Of a stretch of DNA of 64,000 nt, positions 1 through 8,519 are shown piece after piece; positions within the stretch are counted from its first letter, which is position 1, and each line of letters begins with the position of its first letter. The DNA is from Microcosmobacter mediterraneus. Lineage in GTDB: Bacteria; Bacteroidota; Bacteroidia; Flavobacteriales; Flavobacteriaceae. Below the pieces are notes generated by a model, which made no database searches, was not told the origin of the DNA, and worked only from the letters and a program-made list of their open reading frames with translations. Both the position numbers and the translations under genes were made by a program. The DNA lies in NCBI RefSeq assembly GCF_031846265.1, contig NZ_JAVRIA010000001.1, positions 558,001-622,000 of the forward strand. The letters run 5' to 3'.

Positions 1-61
1 TTCTGTCTTTAAACAATATTTCTTGAGAAGGTACTGATATCGTTTTATAAGTGTCTTTCAA
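1..61 (-). CDS. IMPACT/YigZ family protein, N-terminal fragment (cut by window start)
   Basis: Only about 20 codons are inside the window. Read on the minus strand from a TTG at 61-59, the peptide begins LKDTYKTISVPSQEILFKDR. This resembles the N terminus of flavobacterial YigZ/IMPACT proteins, which are typically about 200 residues and of poorly defined role in translation control. The TTG overlaps the stop codon of the upstream EamA gene (TTGA), the same arrangement seen at the next junction of this operon, which favours a real translationally coupled start. The identification rests on a short stretch and on my memory of the family, so it is tentative. Confidence 0.55.
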   Translation of the reverse strand, partial: MKDTYKTISVPSQEILFKDR

Positions 62-924
62 ATGGCTAGCGTTACTAAAATTATAGATACAAGAGCTAAG
101 CAAATACCAACCCAATTGGTTTTAGAAATGGCTTCTTTAAATACTAATAAACCAATTAAAGTAGATATAGCAACAATAGCCACATTATTAATGGTAAATA
201 ATGTAGAACTTTCTAAGTCTTTATAATTTAAGGCCAATAATAGATAATACATGGAGCAGTAGTTTACAATACCTAAAATGATTCCGCCAATAATACTTAA
301 AGGTGTAAATCTGAGTGTTCCATTTAATTTTTGTATAGCTAAAAGTACTAAACCTATAATAAAACCAACACCAAAAATTGTTGCTGTAAACATTGGGATT
401 CCACCTTCTTTAACATAAGTAGTCTCTATATATTTTACTGATGTATCTATGATACCAGAACCAAAAAACAGAATAACAGGTAACCATAGATTAGTTTTTA
501 AGTTTGCTTTAGTTTCTTTTTTAACTGAGGTAAGATAGACTGCTATTAAGGCAATGATGATACCTAATAACTTTTGAAATCCAATAGATTCATTATAAAC
601 ATAGATGCCAAATACTACTGGGATAATAACACTCATTTTACTGGCAACAGATGATACAGATAATCCGTTGCGTTGTGCAGTTAGTGCCATAACATTAAAA
701 ATAGAAATGAATAGAAACCCAAGCAAAATTGCTCCTGTAAACCATTCTGCTTCAATTACATCGTTTATACTAAACTTTACATCTGTTGCAATTAAACCCA
801 CGAAACAGGCTGTTATGTAATTTACAACAATAGCTTGTAGTGTATTGATTTTAAATTTCCCAAGTAATTTAAAAATTACAAAGATGAGTGTCGATGCTGT
901 TATGCTGAGTAATAAATAAATCAA
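58..924 (-). CDS. EamA/DMT family transporter
   Basis: A 288-residue, very hydrophobic protein with about ten predicted membrane segments in two halves, the layout of drug/metabolite (EamA) exporters of the inner membrane. The substrate cannot be told from sequence. Translation appears to start at TTG (924-922), which overlaps the stop of the HAD gene as TTGA; the resulting N terminus (MIYLLLSITASTLIF) begins directly with the first membrane helix, as expected, and no in-frame ATG lies nearby. It belongs to a tight minus-strand operon (lipoprotein, ribD, HAD hydrolase, this gene, YigZ-like). No link in function to riboflavin synthesis is shown by the sequence itself. Confidence 0.85.
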   Translation of the reverse strand: MIYLLLSITASTLIFVIFKLLGKFKINTLQAIVVNYITACFVGLIATDVKFSINDVIEAEWFTGAILLGFLFISIFNVMALTAQRNGLSVSSVASKMSVIIPVVFGIYVYNESIGFQKLLGIIIALIAVYLTSVKKETKANLKTNLWLPVILFFGSGIIDTSVKYIETTYVKEGGIPMFTATIFGVGFIIGLVLLAIQKLNGTLRFTPLSIIGGIILGIVNYCSMYYLLLALNYKDLESSTLFTINNVAIVAISTLIGLLVFKEAISKTNWVGICLALVSIILVTLAI

Positions 925-1532
925 AACAAATCTGATTTTATTGTAAATAAATCTATGACATCCTCTGAAGTTTCATCTATATTCCAAACATTTAGTCCTA
1001 GTTCTTTTGCAGCATTAGTATTTTCGATAGTATCATCAATAAATAAGCAGTTATTAGGATTAAGTGAATGCTGTTCAAAAACATACTGAAAGATATTTTT
1101 ATTAGGTTTTCGCATTCCAATTTTGTGCGATAAATAAAAGGCATTAAAAAGCGATTTGAACTCATTGTAAAATGATACATGCTTTTTAATATAATCTATA
1201 TGCAAACTATTGGTGTTACTTAGCAATATTAAATTATAGTTTCCAATATTTTTTAGTGCTTTTAACCATTCTACTCTGTGATAAGGAAAGTCTTTAAGTA
1301 TGAAGTTCCAAGCCTCGATAATGGTGTTTTCTGTGTGTTGAGGAAAATTAACTTTATAAAATTCTAAAAAGATATCTGTAGTAATAAACCCTTGTTCATA
1401 GTCCATATTGATTTTGAGCATGTCTTCAGAAAAGGTTTTTATATTAAACAGCTTTAAGGCATTATCAATAGCACCTTGCTTATCTAAGTTGATAAAGACA
1501 TCACCAAAATCAAAAATTAGCGTTTTAATCAT
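921..1532 (-). CDS. HAD family hydrolase
   Basis: A 203-residue haloacid dehalogenase-like phosphatase. Motif I is DFGDV near residue 8, with the nucleophile aspartate first; a Ser-Asn motif II lies in LLSNTN, and the acidic motif IV is FIDDTIEN near residue 165, followed by NAAKELG. The size and motifs fit the YihX-like HAD-IA group of sugar-phosphate or nucleotide phosphatases. It overlaps ribD by 8 bp and EamA by 4 bp. Because riboflavin synthesis needs a HAD phosphatase to dephosphorylate the RibD product, a role in that step is possible, but this is inferred from position only. Confidence 0.85.
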   Translation of the reverse strand: MIKTLIFDFGDVFINLDKQGAIDNALKLFNIKTFSEDMLKINMDYEQGFITTDIFLEFYKVNFPQHTENTIIEAWNFILKDFPYHRVEWLKALKNIGNYNLILLSNTNSLHIDYIKKHVSFYNEFKSLFNAFYLSHKIGMRKPNKNIFQYVFEQHSLNPNNCLFIDDTIENTNAAKELGLNVWNIDETSEDVIDLFTIKSDLF

Positions 1533-2631
1533 TGGAGTATATTGTTAATACGTCATCTTTAATAAGCACTTGGTTTTTAATTTTCTTAGATATTACAGGT
1601 GCTTTTACTCCACCATCAAACAAAGTTGGACCTTTAAAAATTCTGGCTTCATCCCAAAGGTTTTCTTCAATAAAGGTTTGAAGTGTTTTTGCACCACCTT
1701 CAATAATAATAGATTGTATTTTATATTTATACAGTGTTTCAGAAATTTGATGAGCAATTGTCTTTTCTTTCGAGTAATCAATAAACGATACCATATTACT
1801 ATTAAATTTAGAATCATTAATATCTTGAGGAGGATGTATCGTCCATTGATTTGAATTATCGCTTTTCTGACTATTATTACTTATATCTGTTATCGTAATA
1901 CAGTCATCAGGATTTTTGAATATAGATACAAACTTAGGTAGCTTAAGTTCTCTATCTAAGACAACTTTTATAGGATTACTTCCTTTCCAATCTCTTGCAG
2001 TTAGACTTGGGTTATCCTCAAGTACAGTATTTGTGCCAACAAGGATAGCATGTTCCTCTGTTCGCCATTTATGTACTAGTTGTCTAGAAATAGTATTAGT
2101 TATCCAAACTGGTCGTTGTTCTTTTTTTTGTTTTGGAGCTAAGTAACCATCAGAGGTTTCAGCCCATTTTAAAATAATATATGGTCTTTTTTTATTATGA
2201 AATGTGAAAAAACGTCTATGGTGTGTTTTACATTGTTCTTCTAAAATTCCGATTGTAACATTACATCCAGCTTTTTTAAGTTTTGCAATACCTTTTCCGT
2301 TGACCTCAGGATTATCATCTAAGCAACCAATAACGACCTCAGGAATTTCATGTTTGATGATAATGTCTGAGCAAGGTGGAGTTTTTCCATGATGAGAGCA
2401 AGGCTCTAAAGTAACATAAAGTGTTGCGAGCTTTAAAAGCGATTTATCTTGGACAGAATTAATAGCATTAACCTCTGCATGAGGTCCTCCATAAGGACTT
2501 GTAAATCCTTCCCCAATAATGATGTTATTAGCAACAATAACACAACCAACAGAAGGGTTTGGTCGAGTTGTTCCTAAACCCAGTTTTGCGATTTCTAAGC
2601 AGCGTTTTATATAATACTCGTGAGACTGCAA
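1525..2631 (-). CDS. ribD: bifunctional riboflavin deaminase/reductase RibD
   Basis: Catalyses two consecutive steps of riboflavin synthesis: deamination of the diamino-hydroxy-pyrimidine ribosyl phosphate and reduction of its ribose. The N-terminal deaminase half shows the zinc signature HAE (in GPHAEVNAI) and PCSHHGKTPPC. The reductase half starts near residue 150 (RPYIILKWAETSDG) and has the IIIEGGAKT motif near the C terminus. At 368 residues it has normal length, with a low-complexity Asn/Ser-rich insertion near residues 250-280. The start is TTG (2631-2629), directly after the lipoprotein stop codon; the N terminus IKRCLEIAKLGLGTTRPNP matches the family, so the TTG start is credible. 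Confidence 0.95.
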   Translation of the reverse strand: MQSHEYYIKRCLEIAKLGLGTTRPNPSVGCVIVANNIIIGEGFTSPYGGPHAEVNAINSVQDKSLLKLATLYVTLEPCSHHGKTPPCSDIIIKHEIPEVVIGCLDDNPEVNGKGIAKLKKAGCNVTIGILEEQCKTHHRRFFTFHNKKRPYIILKWAETSDGYLAPKQKKEQRPVWITNTISRQLVHKWRTEEHAILVGTNTVLEDNPSLTARDWKGSNPIKVVLDRELKLPKFVSIFKNPDDCITITDISNNSQKSDNSNQWTIHPPQDINDSKFNSNMVSFIDYSKEKTIAHQISETLYKYKIQSIIIEGGAKTLQTFIEENLWDEARIFKGPTLFDGGVKAPVISKKIKNQVLIKDDVLTIYSND

Positions 2632-3087
2632 TTATAATTTAATCTTAATAGTTTCGGTTTTATCTATTTTATATTTATGAGAGAAACCAATAACCTTGTA
2701 TTTAATATCGCCTTTATACTGCACTTTAAGCTTTTGTGTTAATAAGCTCCCTAAAAGACCAGCAATACTTTTGTTACTGATAATGCTGTCTGTTGGGATT
2801 TTAACTTCTAAAGGAATAGAAAAATGTTCTTTGGCTGGTACTTTAAATTCATCAGATAATAATGTTGCCATTTCTACATCATTAACGTAAACTTTGATGC
2901 TCTCTGTGCTTAATTTTCCACCAATATCATTTGGATTGTTAAAGGTAGCATCAGCAGTAATTTGAACAGTAATATTATTTGCATCACTAATTTTAATATT
3001 TTCTAAACCAATGAATTCTGGTTTTTCTTTTACAGAGCAATTGCTTAGAGTCAAAAAAGAAAAAATGACTAAAATTAATTTCTTCAT
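2632..3087 (-). CDS. LEA type 2-like lipoprotein
   Basis: A 151-residue protein with a lipoprotein signal peptide: a hydrophobic segment ending in TLSNC, where the cysteine would be lipidated. The body (from KPEFIGLENIKI) looks like a single beta-sandwich domain of the water-stress/LEA-2 type, with the typical Asn-Pro-Asn region (ATFNNPNDIGG) near residue 50. The protein probably sits in the periplasm, anchored to a membrane; its role is unknown. It is the first gene of the minus-strand operon leading into ribD, with no spacer before ribD. The 85-bp gap upstream separates it from the divergent GNAT gene. Confidence 0.75.
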   Translation of the reverse strand: MKKLILVIFSFLTLSNCSVKEKPEFIGLENIKISDANNITVQITADATFNNPNDIGGKLSTESIKVYVNDVEMATLLSDEFKVPAKEHFSIPLEVKIPTDSIISNKSIAGLLGSLLTQKLKVQYKGDIKYKVIGFSHKYKIDKTETIKIKL

Positions 3088-3172
3088 AAGTGTTTAATAA
3101 TTATGCTGAATTAGGTAGTTCATGAAACTCCCAAAACATGTATATTCACAATCGCAAAGCTAACCTATTTTT

Positions 3173-3664
3173 ATGATTACAGATGCCATAATAATTAGAG
3201 AGATTGAAGCTAAGGATAACGCTTCCATTGAATCTGTTATAAGAGCGTGTTTTCCTGAGTTTAAGCTTCCTTTAGAAGGTACGGCTTATGCAGATTCTGA
3301 AACTCCAAAAATGTATGAAAGTTATCAGGCTAATAATGAAGTGTATTATGTTGTTGATTATAAAGGAGAGATTCTTGGAGGTGCTGGCATAAAACCATTA
3401 CAGGATTTTGAAAGCCATGTTTGTGAGCTTCAAAAAATGTACTTTTCTCCTAAGGTTAGAGGTTTAGGTATTGGAAAAAGTATGTTTCAAAAATGTTTAG
3501 ATAAAGCAAAACAACTAGGTTATAAGCAGTGTTACTTAGAATCTGCTTCACAACTAAAAGTAGCAATTCATATTTATGAGCAGTTCCAATTTAAACACCT
3601 AGAAGGTCCTTTGGGTAACACAGGTCATTTTTCTTGTGGTGTATGGATGATTAAAGATTTATGA
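3173..3664 (+). CDS. GNAT family N-acetyltransferase
   Basis: A 163-residue single-domain acetyltransferase. The acetyl-CoA loop is visible as VRGLGIGKSM near residue 100 (R/QxxGxG/A pattern), preceded by the ELQKMYFSP strand and followed by YLESASQLKVAIHIYEQFQF, typical for the C-terminal half of GNAT proteins. The substrate is unknown; similar stand-alone GNATs in Bacteroidota are often annotated as amino-group acetyltransferases. It overlaps prmC (ATGA) and starts a four-gene plus-strand operon ending with ligA. The ATG at 3173 is chosen because it begins the first strand (DAIIIREIEAKD). Confidence 0.85.
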   Translation: MITDAIIIREIEAKDNASIESVIRACFPEFKLPLEGTAYADSETPKMYESYQANNEVYYVVDYKGEILGGAGIKPLQDFESHVCELQKMYFSPKVRGLGIGKSMFQKCLDKAKQLGYKQCYLESASQLKVAIHIYEQFQFKHLEGPLGNTGHFSCGVWMIKDL

Positions 3665-4533
3665 TACTAAAAATTTTAAAGCGCAATTGTATTGAAGCCT
3701 TAGTTGATCTCTATCCTAAAGAGGAATGTGAAGCATTTTTTTATCGATTAGCAGAGCATATTTTAAGTATGCAACGAACAGATATTGCGCTTAATGGTTA
3801 TGTTGTAGTGAGCGGAAAAAAACAAGAAAAGTTTACCGAAGCCATAGAACGCTTAAAAACTTTTGAACCTATTCAATACATTATTGGTAGTACAGCGTTT
3901 TTTGGCTTAGAATTTAAAGTTAATACCAAAGTCTTAATACCACGTCCAGAAACAGAAGAATTAGTAGACTTCATTATTAAGGATTCGTCTGTAAGAGCAA
4001 CTGAAAATCCTTTAAGAATTTTAGATATTGGTACAGGAAGTGGTTGTATTTCTATAGCTTTAGCAAAGCACTTAAGTAAAGTCAATGTATTTGCAGTAGA
4101 TGTGTCTGAGGAAGCTTTAAATCTAGCTAAAACAAATGCGACATTGAATGACGTAGATGTTAGGTTTTTAAACGTTGATATTCTAAACGACTTCACTAGG
4201 GAAGATGATTTTAATGAATTAGAGTTTGATGTTATCGTTTCTAATCCACCTTACGTAAGAGAATCAGAAAAAGAATTGATGCAACCTAATGTGCTAAACT
4301 ATGAGCCACACATAGCATTATTTGTTGAGAATAATGATCCTTTACTATTTTATAAAGCCATTATTGCATTTTCTCAACGTTTTCTTGCGGTTAAAGGCAT
4401 ATTATATTTCGAAATTAATGAAACTTTAGGTAAGGATATGGTTAAATTATTAAACGATAGTGGTTTTGGTGATATTGAATTAAAACTAGATATTTTTGGT
4501 AAAGACCGAATGATTAAAGCAATAAAGCAATGA
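3661..4533 (+). CDS. prmC: release factor glutamine methyltransferase PrmC
   Basis: Methylates the glutamine of the GGQ motif in peptide release factors RF1 and RF2, using S-adenosylmethionine. The N-terminal helical domain (about residues 1-90) is followed by a Rossmann methyltransferase domain with the SAM motif LDIGTGSGCISIALA and the catalytic signature VSNPPYV. Upstream of it, LIPRPETEELV is a hallmark of the PrmC/HemK family. With 290 residues it has full length. It overlaps both neighbours by 4 bp, which points to coupled translation within the GNAT-prmC-LOG-ligA operon. Confidence 0.95.
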   Translation: MILKILKRNCIEALVDLYPKEECEAFFYRLAEHILSMQRTDIALNGYVVVSGKKQEKFTEAIERLKTFEPIQYIIGSTAFFGLEFKVNTKVLIPRPETEELVDFIIKDSSVRATENPLRILDIGTGSGCISIALAKHLSKVNVFAVDVSEEALNLAKTNATLNDVDVRFLNVDILNDFTREDDFNELEFDVIVSNPPYVRESEKELMQPNVLNYEPHIALFVENNDPLLFYKAIIAFSQRFLAVKGILYFEINETLGKDMVKLLNDSGFGDIELKLDIFGKDRMIKAIKQ

Positions 4534-5111
4534 AAAGTGTAGCTGTATTTTGTGGTAGTAGTTTAGGTAATAATGAAACTATTACAGATGACGCTTTTAG
4601 ATTAGGTAAAACTCTAGCAGAACGCAATATTACGTTGGTTTATGGTGCTGCAAAAATCGGTATTATGGGAAGAGTAGCAGATGGTGTAATGCAGCATAAC
4701 GGAAACTCCATAGGAGTAATTCCTCATTTTTTATCTACAAAAGAAATTGTTCATAATAATCTATCAGAACTAATACAAACCAAAACCATGCACGAGCGTA
4801 AGGTTATTATGTATCAAAAGTCAGAAGGTTTTATTATAATTCCAGGAGGTTTTGGAACTATGGATGAGTTTTTTGAGATTGCAACTTGGGGACAATTAGG
4901 ATTACATACCAAACCGATAGGTATCTTAAATATAGATGGTTATTACGATGATTTAATAGAACAATGTAAAACTATGGTTAAAAAAGGATTTCTAAAACAA
5001 GATCATCTAGATGCTATACTTGTTGATAATTCAATAGCAGGTTTATTAGAAAAAATGAATAATTTTATACCATTACCCAAGCCAAAATGGTTAGACTTAG
5101 ATCAAACTTAA
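4530..5111 (+). CDS. LOG family protein (TIGR00730; probable nucleotide phosphoribohydrolase)
   Basis: A 193-residue Rossmann-like protein of the LOG (lonely guy) family. The start SVAVFCGSSLG, the signature GGFGTMDEFFE near residue 110 and the MHERK segment before it are diagnostic. Family members release the base from nucleoside 5'-monophosphates, in plants activating cytokinins; in bacteria the physiological role is usually unclear. Start and stop overlap or abut prmC and ligA (stop TAA directly before the ligA ATG), so it is part of the same transcript. Confidence 0.9.
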   Translation: MKSVAVFCGSSLGNNETITDDAFRLGKTLAERNITLVYGAAKIGIMGRVADGVMQHNGNSIGVIPHFLSTKEIVHNNLSELIQTKTMHERKVIMYQKSEGFIIIPGGFGTMDEFFEIATWGQLGLHTKPIGILNIDGYYDDLIEQCKTMVKKGFLKQDHLDAILVDNSIAGLLEKMNNFIPLPKPKWLDLDQT

Positions 5112-7103
5112 ATGAGTATTAAAGATAAATTACAATCCCTCAGAGACGAATTGCGTCTTCATAATTACAATTATTACGTTTTAGATAATCCTACCATAAG
5201 CGATTATGAATTTGATATAAAACTAAAAGAACTTCAAGCTTTAGAAGAACAACATCCAGAGTATTACGATCCAAGCTCACCAACCTTACGTGTTGGAGGA
5301 GAAGTCACTAAGAATTTTGAGACTGTAAAGCACAACTTTAGAATGTACTCTTTAGATAATTCATATTCTAAAGACGATTTAGAAGATTGGGAAAAACGTA
5401 TTAAGAAAATGATTGATGGTAGTGTCCAATACACCTGTGAGTTAAAATACGATGGTGCTTCTATTAGTTTAACCTATGAAAACGGACGCTTATTACGAGC
5501 AATAACCAGAGGTGATGGTGTACAAGGCGATAATGTTACTGCGAATATCAAAACCATCAAATCGGTTCCTTTACAATTAAAAGGTGATTTTCCTGATCGG
5601 TTTGATATACGAGGCGAGATTGTTTTGCCTTTTGAAGGATTTAATAGAATGAATGAAAAACGATTAGCTGAAGGAGAAGAACCTTATAGAAATCCAAGAA
5701 ATACGGCATCAGGGAGTTTAAAACTACAGGATAGTGCAGAGGTTGCTAAACGTCCTTTAGAGTGTTTGTTATATAACATGAAGGGTAATAATCTAGGTGT
5801 AAACACACAATTTGAAAGTTTAGAGAAAGCAAGAGCCCTAGGCTTTAAAGTTCCTGTAGCAGCAACACTAGCAAACTCAATTGATGAAGTTTTAGACTTT
5901 GTAAATTATTGGGATATAGAGCGTCATAATTTACCTTATGAAACTGATGGTGTTGTTATTAAGGTTAATAGTTTGTTTCTGCAAGAGGAATTAGGTTATA
6001 CAGCTAAAGCACCTCGTTGGGCAATGGCTTATAAGTTTAAAGCAGAGCAGGTTTTTACTCGTTTAAACAGTATATCATATCAAGTTGGTAGAACAGGAGC
6101 TATTACACCAGTTGCAAATCTTGAGCCAGTGGAATTAGCAGGAACCACAGTTAAACGAGCCTCTTTGCATAATGCAGACCAGATTAAAAAGTTAGATGTT
6201 AGAATAAACGATACTGTTTTTGTTGAAAAAGGTGGTGAAATTATACCTAAGATTATTGCTGTAGATTTTAATAAACGCCCAATAGACGCTGAGACTACGG
6301 TTTATATAGATCATTGTCCTGAGTGTGAGACTGAACTCATTAGAGAAGAAGGTGATGCCAAGCATTATTGTCCAAATTACAATGGTTGCAAACCACAAAT
6401 TGTAGGAAGAATACAGCATTTTATATCTAGAAAAGCAATGGATATCGATGGCTTAGGAGGAGAAACTGTAGCCTTGTTAGTTAATGAGAGTCTTATTTCA
6501 AATTATTCAGATTTATACGAATTAAAAAAGGAACAGGTGCTTCCTTTAGAACGAATGGCTGAAAAAAGTGCTGAAAATTTAATTGAAGGGATTAAAAAGT
6601 CTAAGTCTATTCCTTTTGAACGCGTATTGTTTGCCTTAGGTATTAGATATGTAGGTGAAACAGTTGCAAAAAAGTTAGCTAAGCATTATAAATCTATAGA
6701 AGCCTTAATGCAAGCTACACATAATGACCTTATTAATGTGGATGAAATAGGTGAGCGTATTGCAGAGAGTGTTATTGAGTTTTTTAAAGATGAAATCAAT
6801 ATAGCTACAGTAAAACGTTTAATGACTTATGGTTTACAATTTCAGTTATCCGAAGAGGACTTAGCCAATCAGACCAATATATTATCAGGATTAACTTTTG
6901 TGGTGTCTGGTGTTTTTGAAAAGATGTCACGAAACGAACTCAAAAAAACAATTGATGACAATGGAGGTAAAGTAGGCTCTTCTATCTCCTCTAAAACAAG
7001 TTATTTGGTTGCAGGTGATAAAATGGGACCTTCTAAGCGTACTAAAGCTGAAAAATTAGAAATTCCTATTATTACAGAACAAGACTTCTTAAATATGTTG
7101 TGA
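5112..7103 (+). CDS. ligA: NAD-dependent DNA ligase LigA
   Basis: Seals nicks in duplex DNA with NAD as cofactor, as needed for Okazaki fragment joining. The 663-residue protein has all domains in order: domain Ia (HNYNYYVLDNPTISD), adenylation domain with the AMP-accepting lysine in CELKYDG (Lys112), OB fold, a four-cysteine zinc finger near residues 405-430, a helix-hairpin-helix region (MDIDGLGGETV and following), and a C-terminal BRCT domain from about residue 590 (SGLTFVVSGVF). Length and motifs are ordinary. It is the last gene of its operon; a 248-bp gap follows. Confidence 0.97.
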   Translation: MSIKDKLQSLRDELRLHNYNYYVLDNPTISDYEFDIKLKELQALEEQHPEYYDPSSPTLRVGGEVTKNFETVKHNFRMYSLDNSYSKDDLEDWEKRIKKMIDGSVQYTCELKYDGASISLTYENGRLLRAITRGDGVQGDNVTANIKTIKSVPLQLKGDFPDRFDIRGEIVLPFEGFNRMNEKRLAEGEEPYRNPRNTASGSLKLQDSAEVAKRPLECLLYNMKGNNLGVNTQFESLEKARALGFKVPVAATLANSIDEVLDFVNYWDIERHNLPYETDGVVIKVNSLFLQEELGYTAKAPRWAMAYKFKAEQVFTRLNSISYQVGRTGAITPVANLEPVELAGTTVKRASLHNADQIKKLDVRINDTVFVEKGGEIIPKIIAVDFNKRPIDAETTVYIDHCPECETELIREEGDAKHYCPNYNGCKPQIVGRIQHFISRKAMDIDGLGGETVALLVNESLISNYSDLYELKKEQVLPLERMAEKSAENLIEGIKKSKSIPFERVLFALGIRYVGETVAKKLAKHYKSIEALMQATHNDLINVDEIGERIAESVIEFFKDEINIATVKRLMTYGLQFQLSEEDLANQTNILSGLTFVVSGVFEKMSRNELKKTIDDNGGKVGSSISSKTSYLVAGDKMGPSKRTKAEKLEIPIITEQDFLNML

Positions 7104-7320
7104 TAAACAACACTATGCATTTCATCGATTTTAACATAACATTTTTGTTATTAATACATTACATGTTATTTTTGTCTTAATTCCCTCAAAAGCTTATTAT
7201 TACTAATTAAAATCAATTACTCTATATTTTGAGTAAAAGTAATATTGTAAGAATTAACTTATTTTATAATTTTTTTTACCGATAAAAAGCATAATTATTC
7301 GTTTAATTGTAAAATTTTAT

Positions 7321-7328
7321 TATATTTG
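7321..7328 (+). promoter_or_regulatory. Bacteroidota-type -7 box upstream of 7352
   Basis: TATATTTG fits TAnnTTTG, the -7 element read by the Bacteroidota primary sigma factor. It lies 23 bp before the ATG at 7352. A TTG sits 11 bp upstream, which is shorter than the usual spacing to the -33 element, so only the -7 box is supported. The rest of the 248-bp gap (7104-7351) is AT-rich and shows no gene. Confidence 0.5.
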
Positions 7329-7351
7329 ACAAGATTTAACCTACAAATCAA

Positions 7352-8086
7352 ATGGTAATTAATAAAGTAATTAAGGTATCCCTTATATGTCTTAGTGTAT
7401 TATTTGTGTATTTACAAATAATACAGTCTGAGTATTATGCAGATCTTATTAAAACAATATTGTTTTTAGGACTTACCTCCCTTTTTCTATTTGATAAAGA
7501 ATGTGATTGTATATTCTTCAAACTTTTCTTGTTATTATATACCGTAGGACAGATACTTAGTTTTGCTACTTGGTATATTGAAATAGATTATACTAATGAT
7601 ATAGATTATATATATTATGTTGCTAATAGTTTATATATATTGTCTTACATCTTATTAATTTGGCAAATTCTCTCAAGATTAAATTTAAGAGAAATTGTAT
7701 CTAAGTACTACATCGCTATTGCTGTATTGATAATACTAGATATATTTTGTGTTTCAATAGTTTCTGCTACAACTGAAGGTGTATTAGGATTTTATGAGTA
7801 TACCTTAGAGTTTTTATACAATGGCGTTATTATGGCCTTGCTTTCTGTGTCTATGATAAATTTTATGCATAGAGATGACAAGCGTTCAATAAATATGTTA
7901 ATGGCTTCTATATTTATAGTATTTTCTGAGATCATTCAGCTTGCGTATTTTTATGTAGCAGAATATCCAGAGCTCAATATTATTAGTAGTATATTTCTAG
8001 TCTTTGCTTTTACATTACTTTACTTAACAGCTAAATTGGAAAATGAAGAACCTGTAGATTTCTTAGAAAAATCTTTAGAAGCTTAA
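7352..8086 (+). CDS. multi-pass membrane protein of unknown function (possibly YhhN-like)
   Basis: A 244-residue hydrophobic protein with about seven to eight predicted membrane helices and almost no soluble part; the last 15 residues (LENEEPVDFLEKSLEA) are charged. I do not recognise a catalytic motif. The length, helix number and absence of charged loops resemble the YhhN/lysoplasmalogenase family, but the resemblance is weak. Codon use looks like that of its neighbours. It is a single gene with its own likely promoter, and its 3' end overlaps the convergent DoxX gene by 12 bp. Confidence 0.7.
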   Translation: MVINKVIKVSLICLSVLFVYLQIIQSEYYADLIKTILFLGLTSLFLFDKECDCIFFKLFLLLYTVGQILSFATWYIEIDYTNDIDYIYYVANSLYILSYILLIWQILSRLNLREIVSKYYIAIAVLIILDIFCVSIVSATTEGVLGFYEYTLEFLYNGVIMALLSVSMINFMHRDDKRSINMLMASIFIVFSEIIQLAYFYVAEYPELNIISSIFLVFAFTLLYLTAKLENEEPVDFLEKSLEA

Positions 8087-8464
8087 TTTCTTTCCTATAA
8101 ATGGTATTGTTTTTCGGTAGATGAAAAGAATAACTAGCGATAAAACAAACACTGTAACTGCAGTATAAAACAAAACACCATTATCTCCATTTATTTCTAT
8201 ACCTAATTGTGTTAAGTGCATCATAATAGCTCCACCAATTATGCCTAGTGTAAGTGCAGCTCCTGCCCAAACGGTTTTTGGTATTAATAATAGAATTCCG
8301 GCTAAGAGTTCTAAAACACCAATTCCTATTCTACCATAAGGTTCTAAGCCAACAGTTTCAAAAATATATACACTATCTGGATGTGCTGTGAATTTAAAAC
8401 GAAGTGTTTGAATAAGAATTACTGCGACAACAATTCTAAGAATTAAAGGAATGTGTTTTTTCAT
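8075..8464 (-). CDS. DoxX family membrane protein
   Basis: A 129-residue protein with four predicted membrane helices. The N-terminal helix with basic residues (LRIVVAVILIQTLRFKF), the GRIGIGVLELLAGILLLIP segment and the following AGAALTLGIIGGAIM are typical of DoxX/DUF417-like small membrane proteins. Such proteins are linked to redox or thiosulfate metabolism in some species, but most bacterial members have no assigned function. It stands alone; the 55 bp before the next minus-strand gene hold no clear terminator. Confidence 0.8.
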   Translation of the reverse strand: MKKHIPLILRIVVAVILIQTLRFKFTAHPDSVYIFETVGLEPYGRIGIGVLELLAGILLLIPKTVWAGAALTLGIIGGAIMMHLTQLGIEINGDNGVLFYTAVTVFVLSLVILFIYRKTIPFIGKKLSF

Positions 8465-8519
8465 CTGGTTAGTTTTTATAAATGCTTTGACGTATCAGTT
8501 TTAAAAACTTTACAAGACT

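Noticed and set aside
605..820. 71-codon plus-strand frame inside the EamA gene
   Set aside because: It lies opposite a well-supported membrane protein gene, has no signal or family motif, and its composition mirrors the helices of the true gene.
7104..7351. Possible small RNA or tRNA in the 248-bp gap after ligA
   Set aside because: No cloverleaf, conserved T-loop or terminator hairpin was found; only a -7 box near the next gene.
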